From NCBI GenBank assembly GCA_934717895.1, contig CAKUZO010000004.1, positions 1 through 43,289 of the forward strand: a stretch of 43,289 nucleotides of DNA, written 5' to 3'. The translations under genes were made by a program, and so were the position numbers. This DNA comes from an uncultured Candidatus Melainabacteria bacterium (GTDB lineage: Bacteria > Cyanobacteriota > Vampirovibrionia > Gastranaerophilales > Gastranaerophilaceae). Each line of letters starts with the position of its first letter. The stretch's first letter is position 1. The notes below the pieces were generated by a model, which had not been told where the DNA came from, ran no database searches, and saw only the letters and a list, made by a program, of their open reading frames with translations. This document shows, piece by piece, positions 26,764 to 36,463 of this stretch.

Positions 26764-28071
26764 ATGAAAATAGCATTATTAAACCACGGTTGTGCGAAAA
26801 ATTTAGTTGATTCTGAACTTATGCTTGGACTTTTGGCTCAAAAAGGACATCAAGTTACGTTAGATGAAAACGAAGCCGATATAGTAGTTGTAAACACTTG
26901 TTCATTCATTCACGATGCTGAAAAAGAGTCTGTACAAGCGATTTTAAAAATGATTCAAGATGGGAAGAAAGTTATTGCAACAGGCTGTCTTGCTCAAAAA
27001 TATAAGGGAGAACTAAAAAAAGCAATCCCTGAAATTTCAGGAATGATAGGAACTTCCGACATAAAAGAAATTGTTGAAGTCGTTGATAAAATTGCAGATA
27101 ACAAAAATTATATTGAACACGTTTCTGAAAAACCTGAATATATTTATCCTGAAAATATTGAGCGACAACAGATTACCGTAGGTTCAAGCTCTTACATAAA
27201 AATTGCAGACGGCTGTAATTACCACTGCGGATATTGCATTATTCCACAACTCAGAGGGGAATACCATTCCAGAACTATTGAAAACATTTTGGAAGAAGCA
27301 AATTCACTTGTCAAAAAAGGCGTTACGGAAATCGTTTTGATTGCGCAAGATACTACAAGTTATGGAATTGATTTGTACGGCAAACCAGCTCTACCAAAAC
27401 TTTTGGAAGAACTAAATAAAATCGAAGGTTTAGGCTGGATTAGAATTTTGTACGCATATCCGACTCAGGTTACAGACGAACTTATCGACGCGATTGCAAG
27501 ACTTGACAAAGTCGTAAAATATATTGATTTGCCGTTGCAACACTATAATCAAGATATTCTAAAAGCTATGAGAAGACCGGTTATGGATTACGATATATTG
27601 GTTAAAAAAATTCGTGACAGAATTCCAAATGTCGCTATCAGAACAGCATTTATCGTTGGGTATCCGGGAGAAACTAATGAACAATTTAATGAGCTTTACG
27701 AGTTTGTAAAACGCGCAAGGTTTGAAAAAATGGGTGTGTTCGAATACTCTCGTGAAAAAAATACAGTTTCTTATTCAATGGAAAACCAAATTCCTGCAAA
27801 AATCAAAAAACAACGTCACAAAAAATTGATGACTTTACAAAAGAAGATTTCTCGCGAAGTCAACGAAGGCTACGTGGGCAAGACTCTTCCTTGTATTGTA
27901 GAAGGCTTTACAGACGACGGACTTGTTTTGATGCGTTCTCAATATGACGCACCGGAAATAGATGGAATGGTTTACGCAAACTCCCACAATGCAATCGTTC
28001 CGGGGGATATTGTAAACGTGAAAATTAATCGAGCAGATGACTATGATTTGTTCGGAGAAATTGTTGAATAA
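26764..28071 (+). CDS. rimO: Ribosomal protein S12 methylthiotransferase
   Basis: A 435-residue radical-SAM enzyme that adds a methylthio group to the conserved aspartate of ribosomal protein S12. The N-terminal UPF0004 domain binds one [4Fe-4S] cluster through C10, C46 and C75. The radical-SAM triad is C151-x3-C155-x2-C158 in DGCNYHCGYCIIP. A TRAM domain closes the protein (VGKTLPCIVEGFTDDGLVLMRS through VNVKINRADDYDLFGEIV). LNHGCAKNLVDSE and the RGEYHSR segment favour RimO over MiaB. AGAGG precedes ATG. The flippase gene follows after a hairpin. Confidence 0.96.
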   Translation: MKIALLNHGCAKNLVDSELMLGLLAQKGHQVTLDENEADIVVVNTCSFIHDAEKESVQAILKMIQDGKKVIATGCLAQKYKGELKKAIPEISGMIGTSDIKEIVEVVDKIADNKNYIEHVSEKPEYIYPENIERQQITVGSSSYIKIADGCNYHCGYCIIPQLRGEYHSRTIENILEEANSLVKKGVTEIVLIAQDTTSYGIDLYGKPALPKLLEELNKIEGLGWIRILYAYPTQVTDELIDAIARLDKVVKYIDLPLQHYNQDILKAMRRPVMDYDILVKKIRDRIPNVAIRTAFIVGYPGETNEQFNELYEFVKRARFEKMGVFEYSREKNTVSYSMENQIPAKIKKQRHKKLMTLQKKISREVNEGYVGKTLPCIVEGFTDDGLVLMRSQYDAPEIDGMVYANSHNAIVPGDIVNVKINRADDYDLFGEIVE

Positions 28072-28084
28072 CACTGCAATGTAG

Positions 28085-28104
28085 GTCGGGATTGCTATCC
28101 CGAC
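28085..28104. repeat. GC-rich hairpin between rimO and flippase
   Basis: GTCGGGAT-TGCT-ATCCCGAC: perfect 8-bp stem, four-base loop. No T-run follows, so it is not a classical terminator. Its composition contrasts with the surrounding AT-rich gap. Confidence 0.8.
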
Positions 28105-28135
28105 ACCAAAAAACGATAATAAATAAAGGATTAGC

Positions 28136-29593
28136 ATGGAATTTATAGAAAACAGAGAAGTTGAAAGAGAACAGTTAAGAGAAATTTTTAGAGATATGCT
28201 CAAATACTCACCGTCCAAAATCGTGGGTATGATTGGGAATGCACTAATCGTTCCGGTTTACACAAGTCTGTTGTCACCGGATCAATATGGGCTGTATTCA
28301 TTATCAATTGCGGTTTTATCGTTCTTATGCATCATCTTTTCTGACTGGGTCGGACTTTCAGGTTTGAGATTTTTCAAACACCACCAAATGACTCAGGATA
28401 TGCCGAAATACTTGACGACTCTTGTAACTATGCTTGTGACAAACTTGTTTTTGATGTTTGTTTTGTCGTTCACATTCAGGCATAACTTCTATTCATTCTT
28501 CCATATTCCTGTAAAATACTTTTTCGCGATTTTAGTATTAATCATTCCTGTTGCGATAAGAGCTTTGCTATTCCAGCTTTTAAGGGCTCAGTTGAAGGCG
28601 GTTTCATTCACTCTTTCAACAATCGTAAACCAGTTTTTGACAATTTTATTATCAATATTTTTTGTAAAATTCTTCCACCTCGGAGCTGTCGCTTTGCTTC
28701 TCGGCATGGGAGTTTCAATATCTTTAATCGACTTACTTTTGATTTACCAAAGCAATATTTTATCTTGGTTTAAATTGCAAAAAATCGAATGGAATTCTGT
28801 TTTACCGATTATGAAATATGGTGTTCCGATTGCGGCAACATCGCTCAGCGCTTGGATTATCAACCAAAGCAATAAATTCATCATGAACAGTATCCATGGC
28901 TTTTCACAAGTCGGAATTGTAGGCGTGGCTTACGGTTTGACATTGCCATTGTTGATGACTATTTTTTCAATAATCACAGTAGCTGCAATTCCTAGAATTA
29001 TCAACATGTATGAAGAGAAAATCGATGTTAGACCGTTGATTTCAAGATTTAGTGGCTACTATGTAATGATTGCATTACCGATAATTACAGTAATTTCTCT
29101 TTATGCAACAGATTATGTTCAAATAATGTCATCTAATGACAAGTTTTTAATCGCCTTTAAACTTGTGCCGTACTTCGCTTTCGGGACATTTTTTATGGCA
29201 TTAACAGATTATACAACTTTGCAATATCACCTTGCTAATAAAACTCATATTGAATTTATCATTAAGTTAATTTCGGGGATTGTCAATATTGCATTGAATA
29301 TTTTATTAATCCCTCGTATGGGCTTGGTTGGCGTTGGTATTGCAACTTTGGGAGCAAATTTCTTGTACTTCTTATTAAGCGTAATCATTGTCCTTCCGGG
29401 GCTTAGATTAATTTTCCCAAAATTGATTATGTCAAGAATGGCAATATCTTTTGTTCCATTTGTCGCACTTTACTTTGTGTTTAGCAAGTTTACACACCTT
29501 CCGGCTCTGTTTGAAATGTTGAGTTTGATGTTTGTGTTCTATATTTGTTATTTCACGTTGACAAACACTATTATGAAACGCAAAGAGCAATAG
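28136..29593 (+). CDS. MOP-superfamily polysaccharide/lipid flippase (Wzx-like)
   Basis: A 485-residue integral membrane protein with about 12-14 hydrophobic segments and a 25-residue charged N-terminal tail. The pattern SPSKIVGMIGNALIVPVYTSLLSPDQYGLYSLS is typical of the polysaccharide-biosynthesis (RfbX/Wzx) branch, in which lipid-linked sugars are turned across the inner membrane. MurJ is less likely. The ribosome site is AAAGGA with ATG at 28136. No glycosyltransferase cluster is adjacent, so the substrate cannot be told. It might be co-transcribed with rimO across a 64-base gap holding a hairpin. Confidence 0.87.
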   Translation: MEFIENREVEREQLREIFRDMLKYSPSKIVGMIGNALIVPVYTSLLSPDQYGLYSLSIAVLSFLCIIFSDWVGLSGLRFFKHHQMTQDMPKYLTTLVTMLVTNLFLMFVLSFTFRHNFYSFFHIPVKYFFAILVLIIPVAIRALLFQLLRAQLKAVSFTLSTIVNQFLTILLSIFFVKFFHLGAVALLLGMGVSISLIDLLLIYQSNILSWFKLQKIEWNSVLPIMKYGVPIAATSLSAWIINQSNKFIMNSIHGFSQVGIVGVAYGLTLPLLMTIFSIITVAAIPRIINMYEEKIDVRPLISRFSGYYVMIALPIITVISLYATDYVQIMSSNDKFLIAFKLVPYFAFGTFFMALTDYTTLQYHLANKTHIEFIIKLISGIVNIALNILLIPRMGLVGVGIATLGANFLYFLLSVIIVLPGLRLIFPKLIMSRMAISFVPFVALYFVFSKFTHLPALFEMLSLMFVFYICYFTLTNTIMKRKEQ

Positions 29594-29697
29594 AGCGTTA
29601 ATATTTGTTAATAATATAGCAAGAAAAATTTTTCTCAGATTTTGTATATGAGAAAGTAGATTTGTGTGCAAATTTATTAAGTAATTGTAATAAAAAA

Positions 29698-29726
29698 TGG
29701 AAAATCAACTATCCTCTTGGTAAAAT
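29698..29726 (+). promoter_or_regulatory. Promoter of the adhesin gene
   Basis: TGGAAA (29698-29703), 17 bases, then TGG-TAAAAT (-10 at 29721-29726). The leader of about 65 bases ends with GAAAGGAA before ATG 29797. Confidence 0.55.
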
Positions 29727-29796
29727 TGTACTGCTAGTCGAATTTAATATAAAAAAATAATAATAATTAGGGAAATATTTGAAAGGAAAAACAAGC

Positions 29797-32700
29797 ATGA
29801 TTAAGATAAAAGCCGAAAAAAGAAAGGCAGTAGCATCTGCACTAACATTTTGTTTCTTTTTACAGCAGTCTTTTTGTTTGCAGGTTTTAGCAACCCAGAT
29901 ATCAGGAGCAACAGGCAATAATGGAATTTATAATATTACGCCGACTGCAATGAACGGAGATATTGGGTTTAGAAAATATAAAGATTTTAATTTAAGCGAA
30001 GGCGATGTCGCAAACTTGATTTATCACTTGCAAGGCAGGGATTTATCGACATTTGTAAACATGGTTGATAACCAAATTAATATTCAAGGTATTGTAAATA
30101 CCGTAAATAAAGCAGGAGATTTTAACGGTGGACACGCTGTGTTTGTTTCTCCAAACGGCATGGTTGTCGGTCAAAGCGGTGTCTTGAATGTAGGTTCTTT
30201 ATCTGTTATGACACCTGATGTTTCAGCTTACGAAAAATATAAAAGCGATGTCGCTAACCCAACTTTGATAAAAGATTACAAATCCAGATTGAGTGCACCG
30301 GGAACAGGCAGCGTGACAATCGACGGCAAAGTTTTAGCTCGTAATTTTGTTGATATCAACGCAGCTGACGTGAATGTTTCTAACACAGGGCTTGTAATGG
30401 CAGGTGTTAAAGACGCGACAAAAATAACTTCAAACGCACAAGCAGAAGCTTTGTTTAACAAGCTCGTAAACACTGATAACTTAGCTTCTAATTCATACAA
30501 AAACAACAGCGGAAGTATTTTGGTAACATCTTACGGCGCAAATGGCGGAACAAAAGTTGCCGGGAATATGAAAAACTTCGGCACCGGAAGTGTTCAAATT
30601 ACAAATACAGGCTCAAAAGGTATTCAAATATCCGGCAAAACAGCAAATGCCAACGGTGACACAATTTTAATAAACCAAAAAGGTGCTGTTAATGTTTCCG
30701 GCTCTGTTAAAAACCAAGGCGGTCAACTTCTTGTAGATAATACAGGGAATGGAGTTTTGGTTGCATCAACAGGTTTGTTGAGCAACAAGGGCGGACTTTT
30801 AACCGTAAACAATACCGGTGCTAACGGCGTGACAATTGAAAACGGCGGAAAACTTACAAACTCAACTCATTCCGCAAACATTACAAACTCAGGTGTTAAA
30901 GGCGTAAACGTTCGAGGTCATGTTGATGCAAACGGAATTAACATAAATAACAAAAATTCAAATGTTGTTCTTGGTTACAACACAGGAAGCAATTATTTGA
31001 ACTCAAAAGGCAACGTAAATATTGATATCCAAAACGGAAACTTATTAAACTATGGAACCAAAGAAACTTTAATTAATACATCTAAAAACTTAAATATTGA
31101 TGTAAAAAACGGTTCAGTAGGTAAAAACATAGGACCTTGTGACGGTGGAGTTTGTACCGGAATTGGTGTTGATCAAAGAGATTTAACGAAATCTGTAAAT
31201 GTTGCAGTTGATGGCAGAGTCAAAGCAATTAGTACAAAAGGTTCAAACTCATCACTTGTGAATATGGCAAGTTTGAACAAAAACATGAATGTTGATCAAA
31301 TCAAATCTGATGGCAGAGTGATTTTGCTTGCAGACGGTACTGTAAAAGGTGCAAAACCTTATGATATTTTGAACGCTTCAAGAAATTCTAGAAAACCGAA
31401 CGTCGAAGGTACAGGAATTTCAATAATTTCAAGCGGAAATATCGGTGCTGAAAATAAAGCTTTAACTTTCAGACAAAACGGTGTTGAAAACATTTTCTAT
31501 GGCGACGACGCAACAAAACCGCACGTAGTTACAGATATTAACAAGCCAAAAGAAGGCGTTGATATGTTGGCAATCGGCAATATCAACGTTAAAGGTTTGG
31601 ATAAAGCCGACGGAACAAAACTTGACACTAACGCTTGTGCGATTATTTCAAAAACAGGTAATGTAAACGCTGAATTTTCCGGTGATGTATATATCAGAGA
31701 AACAACTGCCAAGAAAGTAAATATTACAACTCGTGGCAAAAACATGTACATCGAACACTTAGGCGAAGTTCCAACTTACCCGCAAGATTACTATGGACCA
31801 AACGGCGTTAAACTTGAAAAGGCAAAGCTTACAGCTCTTGATTTGGGAAGCTACAAAGATCCAAACGAAGCACCTGAATACAGACACGCAGCAGATTCTA
31901 CAATTGTAGTTAAAAACGGAACTTTCGCAGGCAAAGGCGAAGGCAGACCGGCTCACGAACAAGATTTGACACTTGTTGCAGATAACGCATACGCTGGCGG
32001 TTACTACTTCAATATGGGTAAACACAGACCTGACGGCAAATCTGTATTGACAGAAGATGCAACAACTAATCCGCTTACAAATGCAATTAACCCTGAAACT
32101 CCTGTTTCTATCAGAGCGAAAGCTGTTAGACCTGATGATGTAAAAGCTATCGGTCAAGATCCAAAAGACAGAAATTACTATTATGGTGGCAGCGGACAAG
32201 GAGATGATCCGGATTATGATGGCGTACTTGATCCTAGCAAAAAAGGAACTGAGGAAGATGATGACAACTTGGTAGTTCCTAAAAAAGAAAAAGAATATCC
32301 ACTAGATACAGATACCGATACAGATATTGATACTGACACGGATACGGATACCGATATCGATACTGATATGGACACAGATACAGACACGGACGTTGATACT
32401 GACACAGATACAGATACCGATATTGACACAGATACTGACACAGATGTAGACACGGACAACGATACTGACTCTGATATAGATACTGACGCTGATTCGGATA
32501 CCGATATTGATACAGATACCGATACAGATGTTGATACGGATACCGACACCGACACTGACACAGATACAGATGTAGATTCAGACAGTGATTCCGACTCTGA
32601 TAACGACAACGATAGTGATATTGATACAGATACTGACGTTGACACTGATAATGATACTGATACAGATGTAGATTCCGATTCCGACAGCGATTCTGACAGT

Positions 32701-33231
32701 GACTCTGACAGTGATTCAGATAGTGACTCAGATAGCGACTCGGATAGTGACTCAGACAGCGATATCGACTCTGATACAGACATTGACTCAGACAGCGACG
32801 ACGATATTGACAAACCACAAGCAAGCTATAAAGACACCTACAAACAACGTGTAGTTGATTATAATGTAAACTCTATCGACAAACGTCAATATATGAGATT
32901 CCCGGCACAAGACAACAGAAACCCTGTTTCTCTTGCAGAAAACACCCAAATCGACTCATTACTCGATATTTCAAGAGGTGGTATTGCGGTAAAACACCAC
33001 AATGATCTTAAAGTAGGCGATGTTGTTCCGGTAAATATCTCTTACGGCAATTTGAACATTAATGCAGACGTAAAAGTTGTTTCAGCAAGCGATGTTCGTG
33101 CTGGGGCAGAGTTTATCAACCTAGACCAAATAACAGCAAACAAACTTCTATACATGAATATGTTGTTGGAAGAACAGACTGCAATGGGACAAAGAGGCAA
33201 TAACATCAACAACGTTTCATACGCAAACTAA
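29797..33231 (+). CDS. Filamentous-haemagglutinin-like adhesin with D-T/D-S repeat stalk and C-terminal PilZ domain
   Basis: A 1144-residue protein. A long basic signal peptide (residues 1-35) precedes a haemagglutination-activity/TPS-type domain ([24 protein letters not shown] onward, including [12 protein letters not shown]), recalling the LktA family of filamentous adhesins. A beta-helix region of imperfect repeats (LVNNTG-, [18 protein letters not shown]) runs to about 600. Residues 837-1005 are almost pure Asp-Thr then Asp-Ser dipeptides. The end is a PilZ-like domain: R1030-Q-Y-M-R1034 (RxxxR) and D1057-I-S-R-G-G1062 (DxSxxG), the c-di-GMP-binding signature. No TpsB partner and no sortase motif is seen. 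ATG 29797 is chosen for its ribosome site; an upstream TTG lies inside that site. Confidence 0.88.
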   Translation: MIKIKAEKRKAVASALTFCFFLQQSFCLQVLATQISGATGNNGIYNITPTAMNGDIGFRKYKDFNLSEGDVANLIYHLQGRDLSTFVNMVDNQINIQGIVNTVNKAGDFNGGHAVFVSPNGMVVGQSGVLNVGSLSVMTPDVSAYEKYKSDVANPTLIKDYKSRLSAPGTGSVTIDGKVLARNFVDINAADVNVSNTGLVMAGVKDATKITSNAQAEALFNKLVNTDNLASNSYKNNSGSILVTSYGANGGTKVAGNMKNFGTGSVQITNTGSKGIQISGKTANANGDTILINQKGAVNVSGSVKNQGGQLLVDNTGNGVLVASTGLLSNKGGLLTVNNTGANGVTIENGGKLTNSTHSANITNSGVKGVNVRGHVDANGININNKNSNVVLGYNTGSNYLNSKGNVNIDIQNGNLLNYGTKETLINTSKNLNIDVKNGSVGKNIGPCDGGVCTGIGVDQRDLTKSVNVAVDGRVKAISTKGSNSSLVNMASLNKNMNVDQIKSDGRVILLADGTVKGAKPYDILNASRNSRKPNVEGTGISIISSGNIGAENKALTFRQNGVENIFYGDDATKPHVVTDINKPKEGVDMLAIGNINVKGLDKADGTKLDTNACAIISKTGNVNAEFSGDVYIRETTAKKVNITTRGKNMYIEHLGEVPTYPQDYYGPNGVKLEKAKLTALDLGSYKDPNEAPEYRHAADSTIVVKNGTFAGKGEGRPAHEQDLTLVADNAYAGGYYFNMGKHRPDGKSVLTEDATTNPLTNAINPETPVSIRAKAVRPDDVKAIGQDPKDRNYYYGGSGQGDDPDYDGVLDPSKKGTEEDDDNLVVPKKEKEYPLDTDTDTDIDTDTDTDTDIDTDMDTDTDTDVDTDTDTDTDIDTDTDTDVDTDNDTDSDIDTDADSDTDIDTDTDTDVDTDTDTDTDTDTDVDSDSDSDSDNDNDSDIDTDTDVDTDNDTDTDVDSDSDSDSDSDSDSDSDSDSDSDSDSDSDSDIDSDTDIDSDSDDDIDKPQASYKDTYKQRVVDYNVNSIDKRQYMRFPAQDNRNPVSLAENTQIDSLLDISRGGIAVKHHNDLKVGDVVPVNISYGNLNINADVKVVSASDVRAGAEFINLDQITANKLLYMNMLLEEQTAMGQRGNNINNVSYAN
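32305..32811. repeat. Low-complexity GAY-WSN repeat tract (Asp-Thr / Asp-Ser)
   Basis: About 507 bases made of GAT/GAC alternating with ACN, TCN/AGY or an occasional ATT or GTT codon. The first half is mainly Asp-Thr, the second Asp-Ser. Synonymous codons are well mixed, so the tract is kept at protein level rather than copied as a pure DNA repeat. Confidence 0.95.
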
Positions 33232-33248
33232 ACATAAAAAAATAAAAC

Positions 33249-33290
33249 AAATTGCACCTTTTAATAAAAAAGGTGCAATTTATTTTTTCA
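33249..33290 (+). terminator. Terminator after adhesin
   Basis: AAATTGCACCTTTT / AAAAGGTGCAATTT, perfect 14-bp stem, followed by ATTTTTT. It may serve the convergent GNAT gene too. Confidence 0.9.
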
Positions 33291-33304
33291 ATAAAATCTT
33301 TTAT

Positions 33305-33739
33305 TTAACTTTCAAAAATCATTTGGTCATATTTGAGAGGTTTAAAACCTTGTTTTTTATAAACTTCTAATGCCTTTTCATTACTCGGACATAATTCTAG
33401 TCTTAACCTCGCAGCGTCAAAATTCTCTTTTAAATATTGCAAAAATTTGCTTCCAATCCCCATTGAGCGAAACTCTGGCAAAATATAGATTTCATCAATC
33501 CACAAAGTTACCCCACCCGCTTCTTGCGAAAATGTTTTCGCCAAAAGCGCATAGCCGACTCGTTTTTCTTCCTCTTCAAAAATATAGCATTGTGCATAAG
33601 TATCTGATGCCATCAATTCATCAAATGTTTTAATAATATTTTCTTCGGGAATTGCATGCAACACCGCCTCAGAATGATAGAATGCATTTACAGAATTGAT
33701 ATAAAACTCTCTGTCATTTTTATTAATTTTTCTTATCAT
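33305..33739 (-). CDS. GNAT-family N-acetyltransferase
   Basis: A 144-residue acetyl-CoA-dependent acetyltransferase. The A motif is EIYILPEFRSMGIGSKFLQYL (R/Q-x-x-G-x-G/A form: RSMGIGSKF) and the B region is ALEVYKKQGFKPL. The substrate is unknown. It starts ten bases after the EamA stop with no ribosome site; TAAAAT overlapping that stop lies six bases before ATG. It may therefore be transcribed on its own as a leaderless message and also be read from the EamA transcript. Confidence 0.9.
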   Translation of the reverse strand: MIRKINKNDREFYINSVNAFYHSEAVLHAIPEENIIKTFDELMASDTYAQCYIFEEEEKRVGYALLAKTFSQEAGGVTLWIDEIYILPEFRSMGIGSKFLQYLKENFDAARLRLELCPSNEKALEVYKKQGFKPLKYDQMIFES

Positions 33740-33754
33740 AAAACGATTTTAACA
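33740..33754 (-). promoter_or_regulatory. Leaderless extended -10 promoter of the GNAT gene
   Basis: On the minus strand: TGT-TAAAAT-CGTTTT-ATG. The box overlaps the stop codon of the EamA gene. Confidence 0.55.
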
Positions 33755-34648
33755 TGTAATTTTTTTATTTGAAGTCATGTTTCTTGAAATTATCAAAAAT
33801 ACTCCAAACAGGATTAATATCACACCAATAGAAATTCTCAAAGTTAAGCTTTCATTAAAAAACAAAATTCCGAAAAATATCGCCGTCAACGGTTCCAATG
33901 CTCCTAATATTGCGGTATTCGTTGAACCGATTAATTTAATTGCAATCCCGATTGTTTCCAAAGAAATAATTGTAGGAAATATTGCCAAACCGATTACAAA
34001 AAGCCACGCAGTAATTGTGTTTAAGCCCTGCAAATTTGTACAAAATTTCAAATTAACAACGTAAACCAGTAATCCAAAAAGCATTACATAAAAACTTAAC
34101 TTTGCACTATTCATGGACTTAATTGATTTAATATTCTTCACACCAACAATATAAAGAGCATACAAAAGAGCTGATGCAAGCACAATTGCAACCCCTTTTA
34201 AGCTTAAAACACTGTCAGGTTTACCTTTATACAAGAGCATTATTCCAATAGAGGTCAAAAAAATTGCAGATACGACCGTTTTGGTAATTTTTTCTTTAAA
34301 GAAAATTGCCATTATTAACGCTACAAGCACAGGATAAATGAACAAAATCGTGCAAGCAATTCCGGCTTCTATATAATGAAAAGATTCAAACAACGTTAAA
34401 GACGAAAGCGAAAAGAAAATTCCCAAGAAAAACAATGGAACTAACTCACACTTTGCAACTTTTAATGATATTTTTTTTACACATTTTAACCAAAGAAAAT
34501 AAATTATTACAGCGAAAAAATACCTGTAAAATAACACAGAATTCACCTCAATACCTTGCGCATATAACGGCAAGGCAAACAACGGATTCATACCATAGCT
34601 GGTTGACGCAATTACGCCGTTCAAAATTCCTTTCGTATTATTGTTCAT
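33749..34648 (-). CDS. EamA/DMT-family transporter (10 TM)
   Basis: A 299-residue membrane protein with ten hydrophobic segments in two EamA halves; the second ends in the characteristic AILGALEPLTAIFFGILFFNESLT followed by a last helix. This family exports amino acids, metabolites or drugs. The substrate cannot be read from sequence. A consensus TGT-TATAAT promoter lies 20-30 bases upstream and TAGGA serves as ribosome site, so this gene is an SD-led contrast to its leaderless neighbour. GNAT follows ten bases on. Confidence 0.92.
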   Translation of the reverse strand: MNNNTKGILNGVIASTSYGMNPLFALPLYAQGIEVNSVLFYRYFFAVIIYFLWLKCVKKISLKVAKCELVPLFFLGIFFSLSSLTLFESFHYIEAGIACTILFIYPVLVALIMAIFFKEKITKTVVSAIFLTSIGIMLLYKGKPDSVLSLKGVAIVLASALLYALYIVGVKNIKSIKSMNSAKLSFYVMLFGLLVYVVNLKFCTNLQGLNTITAWLFVIGLAIFPTIISLETIGIAIKLIGSTNTAILGALEPLTAIFFGILFFNESLTLRISIGVILILFGVFLIISRNMTSNKKITC

Positions 34649-34670
34649 AAATCTTTTTTCCTAAACCTCA

Positions 34671-34679
34671 TTATAACAA
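34671..34679 (-). promoter_or_regulatory. Extended -10 promoter of the EamA gene
   Basis: Minus-strand TGT-TATAAT; the start codon lies 22 bases beyond the box, leaving room for a short leader with a ribosome site. Confidence 0.6.
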
Positions 34680-34714
34680 AAAATTGTTTTTTGAGTTAAT
34701 CAGAAAAAGTTTTT

Positions 34715-35455
34715 CTACAAACTGAAATTGAAATTCATAATAATAACAAGTTCTTCATTGAAAAAGTTTTCAGGGAACGGCTTAAACGGTGCAGCAGAAC
34801 GAATTGCAGCTCCCGCATTATCATCTAAAAGTTTAATTTTAGACGACTTTAAAATCCTGCATTTTTTCACATTACCATCTCTGTCAAGCGTAATCGCCAT
34901 CTGTACCATCAGGTCTTTTTGTCCTTTTGCAAGAATATCAATATCTTTTCTCGGTGGAACTTTCCAGTTTTTTACAATTTTTTCTCTAACCTCTTTAACA
35001 TAAGGAGCATAGTCCACGTATTTGCCATCAGGACTGAATACAAATGATTCTGAACTATTTACAAAAACCTGAACAGCGTGAAGTTTTCCGGACGGATAAT
35101 CATAAATAATTCGACACTTCATAAGTTCAGGACGTCTAAAAGAAACAAATTTCAACATATTTGAATCGATATTGTAAATAAGTTCTGCATTACCGTTTTT
35201 CACGTAATGATAAGATTTATTTTGAGTTCCATCGTCCGGCACAAGAGTAAAATCATGGTAATATTTCGGATATTTGTCAGTTTTAATTTGTGTTTTAATC
35301 TTACTGAATATAATGGCAAGAGTTTCGTTTACTTGTTCATAACTCTTACTTTGAGCAGGTTGCAAAAAATCCGGCGTAATTTTTGAATAAGTTCCGGCAA
35401 TGGCACTTGCAGCCATTGTTAGTATTGTTATACATAAAATTAATAGCTTTTTCAT
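34715..35455 (-). CDS. Exported protein with TonB C-terminal domain
   Basis: A 246-residue product. A signal peptide (MKKLLILCITILTMAASAIAG) is followed by an unassigned middle domain (about 25-150). A TonB-C-like domain ends it: VREKIVKNWKVPP, then VQMAITLDRDGNVKKCRILKSSK, then AIRSAAPFKPFPE. Unlike true TonB it has no proline-rich linker and its N-terminal hydrophobic segment looks cleavable. It may thus be a free periplasmic TonB-C protein or a TolA-like part rather than an energy transducer. GGAG precedes ATG. No ExbB/ExbD is near. Confidence 0.85.
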   Translation of the reverse strand: MKKLLILCITILTMAASAIAGTYSKITPDFLQPAQSKSYEQVNETLAIIFSKIKTQIKTDKYPKYYHDFTLVPDDGTQNKSYHYVKNGNAELIYNIDSNMLKFVSFRRPELMKCRIIYDYPSGKLHAVQVFVNSSESFVFSPDGKYVDYAPYVKEVREKIVKNWKVPPRKDIDILAKGQKDLMVQMAITLDRDGNVKKCRILKSSKIKLLDDNAGAAIRSAAPFKPFPENFFNEELVIIMNFNFSL

Positions 35456-35680
35456 AATGTAACTCCAAGATTAATGATACCACAAACATAGGAAAATGAA
35501 CATTTTTGAGCTAATTACACGAAAAACTCTTTAAGAAATGTAAATTCTTGGTTTAAAACATTAAAGTTTTTTATAAAAAAATCCGATAAAAAATTTGTCA
35601 ATAAATCTTGACAGAGGATAGAAAATCATTAAATAAGGAGTAGAAATTACAGATTAAAAAAGATTAGAAAGGGTGTATGT

Positions 35681-36178
35681 ATGTCATCAATAAGTTCGAT
35701 AAGCGGAGCACAAGCAGGTGCAGTCGCAACTTATAAGAGCGATGAACTCAGTACATTAACAAAACAAAAATTAGAGGCTTTGGGGATAGATCCGACATCG
35801 GTGACATCAGAAGCTCAGGCACAGACACTAATTGCGCAGGCGGAGGCTGCAAAGCAACAAAACAGTTCGGGACAGCAACAACAAGGAGGTAACTCATCAG
35901 AGCAAGAGCTTTTATCAGAAGCTAAAACACTTGCAACATCAGTTGGAGTAACAGTATCATCTAATGATTCGCTAGACGATATGATTGACAAAATTTCAAA
36001 CAAAATTCAGGTTATGCTGAATTCAAACGATAAGTCACAAGTATCGGCAGCACAAGATTATCAGGCTCAACTGGCAAGTATTTCTGACAAAGCAAATTCT
36101 ATTTCAAATACACAACAGAATATTTTTAACGCAATGGATATGATTTCTTTAAGCAACAAGTACGCCTTGGGCTTATAG
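35681..36178 (+). CDS. Unknown Ser/Gln/Ala-rich helical protein
   Basis: A 165-residue acidic, mainly helical product. The start is MSSISSISGAQAGAVATYKSDE. A putative small helical motif, LTKQKLEALGIDPTSVTSEAQAQTLI, is followed by a glutamine/serine linker (KQQNSSGQQQQGGNSSE). A longer helical part follows, including LDDMIDKISNKIQ. There is no signal peptide, membrane segment or cysteine. I do not recognise the family. It has a good ribosome site (GAAAGG) and its own terminator, so it stands alone. It shares the Q/A-rich, signal-less character of the 39178 product and may belong to the same functional set. Confidence 0.75.
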   Translation: MSSISSISGAQAGAVATYKSDELSTLTKQKLEALGIDPTSVTSEAQAQTLIAQAEAAKQQNSSGQQQQGGNSSEQELLSEAKTLATSVGVTVSSNDSLDDMIDKISNKIQVMLNSNDKSQVSAAQDYQAQLASISDKANSISNTQQNIFNAMDMISLSNKYALGL

Positions 36179-36217
36179 GAAAGAGTTTTCAGAAAAACTA
36201 GAAAAAGAAATTTGTGG

Positions 36218-36246
36218 ACGGCTTTCAATATGAAAGCCGTTTTTGA
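36218..36246 (+). terminator. Terminator after the 35681 gene
   Basis: ACGGCTTTCA-ATA-TGAAAGCCGT followed by TTTTT; a perfect 10-bp stem with a three-base loop. Confidence 0.9.
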
Positions 36247-36463
36247 ATGCCAATCTCTTTATAACAAACTATATTATTATTAATTTTATATTGAATCATA
36301 ACCCTAAAATCACTTAAACATAAAGGATTATAGAAGTTTACACCTCTCACCGCTCCTGTTTGTTAAGAATTATTACAGATGATTAATATAAAAACGCAAT
36401 TTTTTATCAAAAAATTTGTTTATATATTCAAGGTAGGTTAATTAATTTTTGAAAGGTTATGTT

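Noticed and set aside
29622..29635. AGAAAAATTTTTCT palindrome after the flippase gene as a terminator
   Set aside because: Stem is all A/T except one G-C pair, too weak to call.
32214..32813. 199-codon open frame on the minus strand made of Ser-Glu/Ser-Val repeats
   Set aside because: It is the antisense shadow of the Asp-Thr/Asp-Ser stalk; GAY-ACN/TCN repeats read as Ser-rich repeats backwards. No ribosome site.
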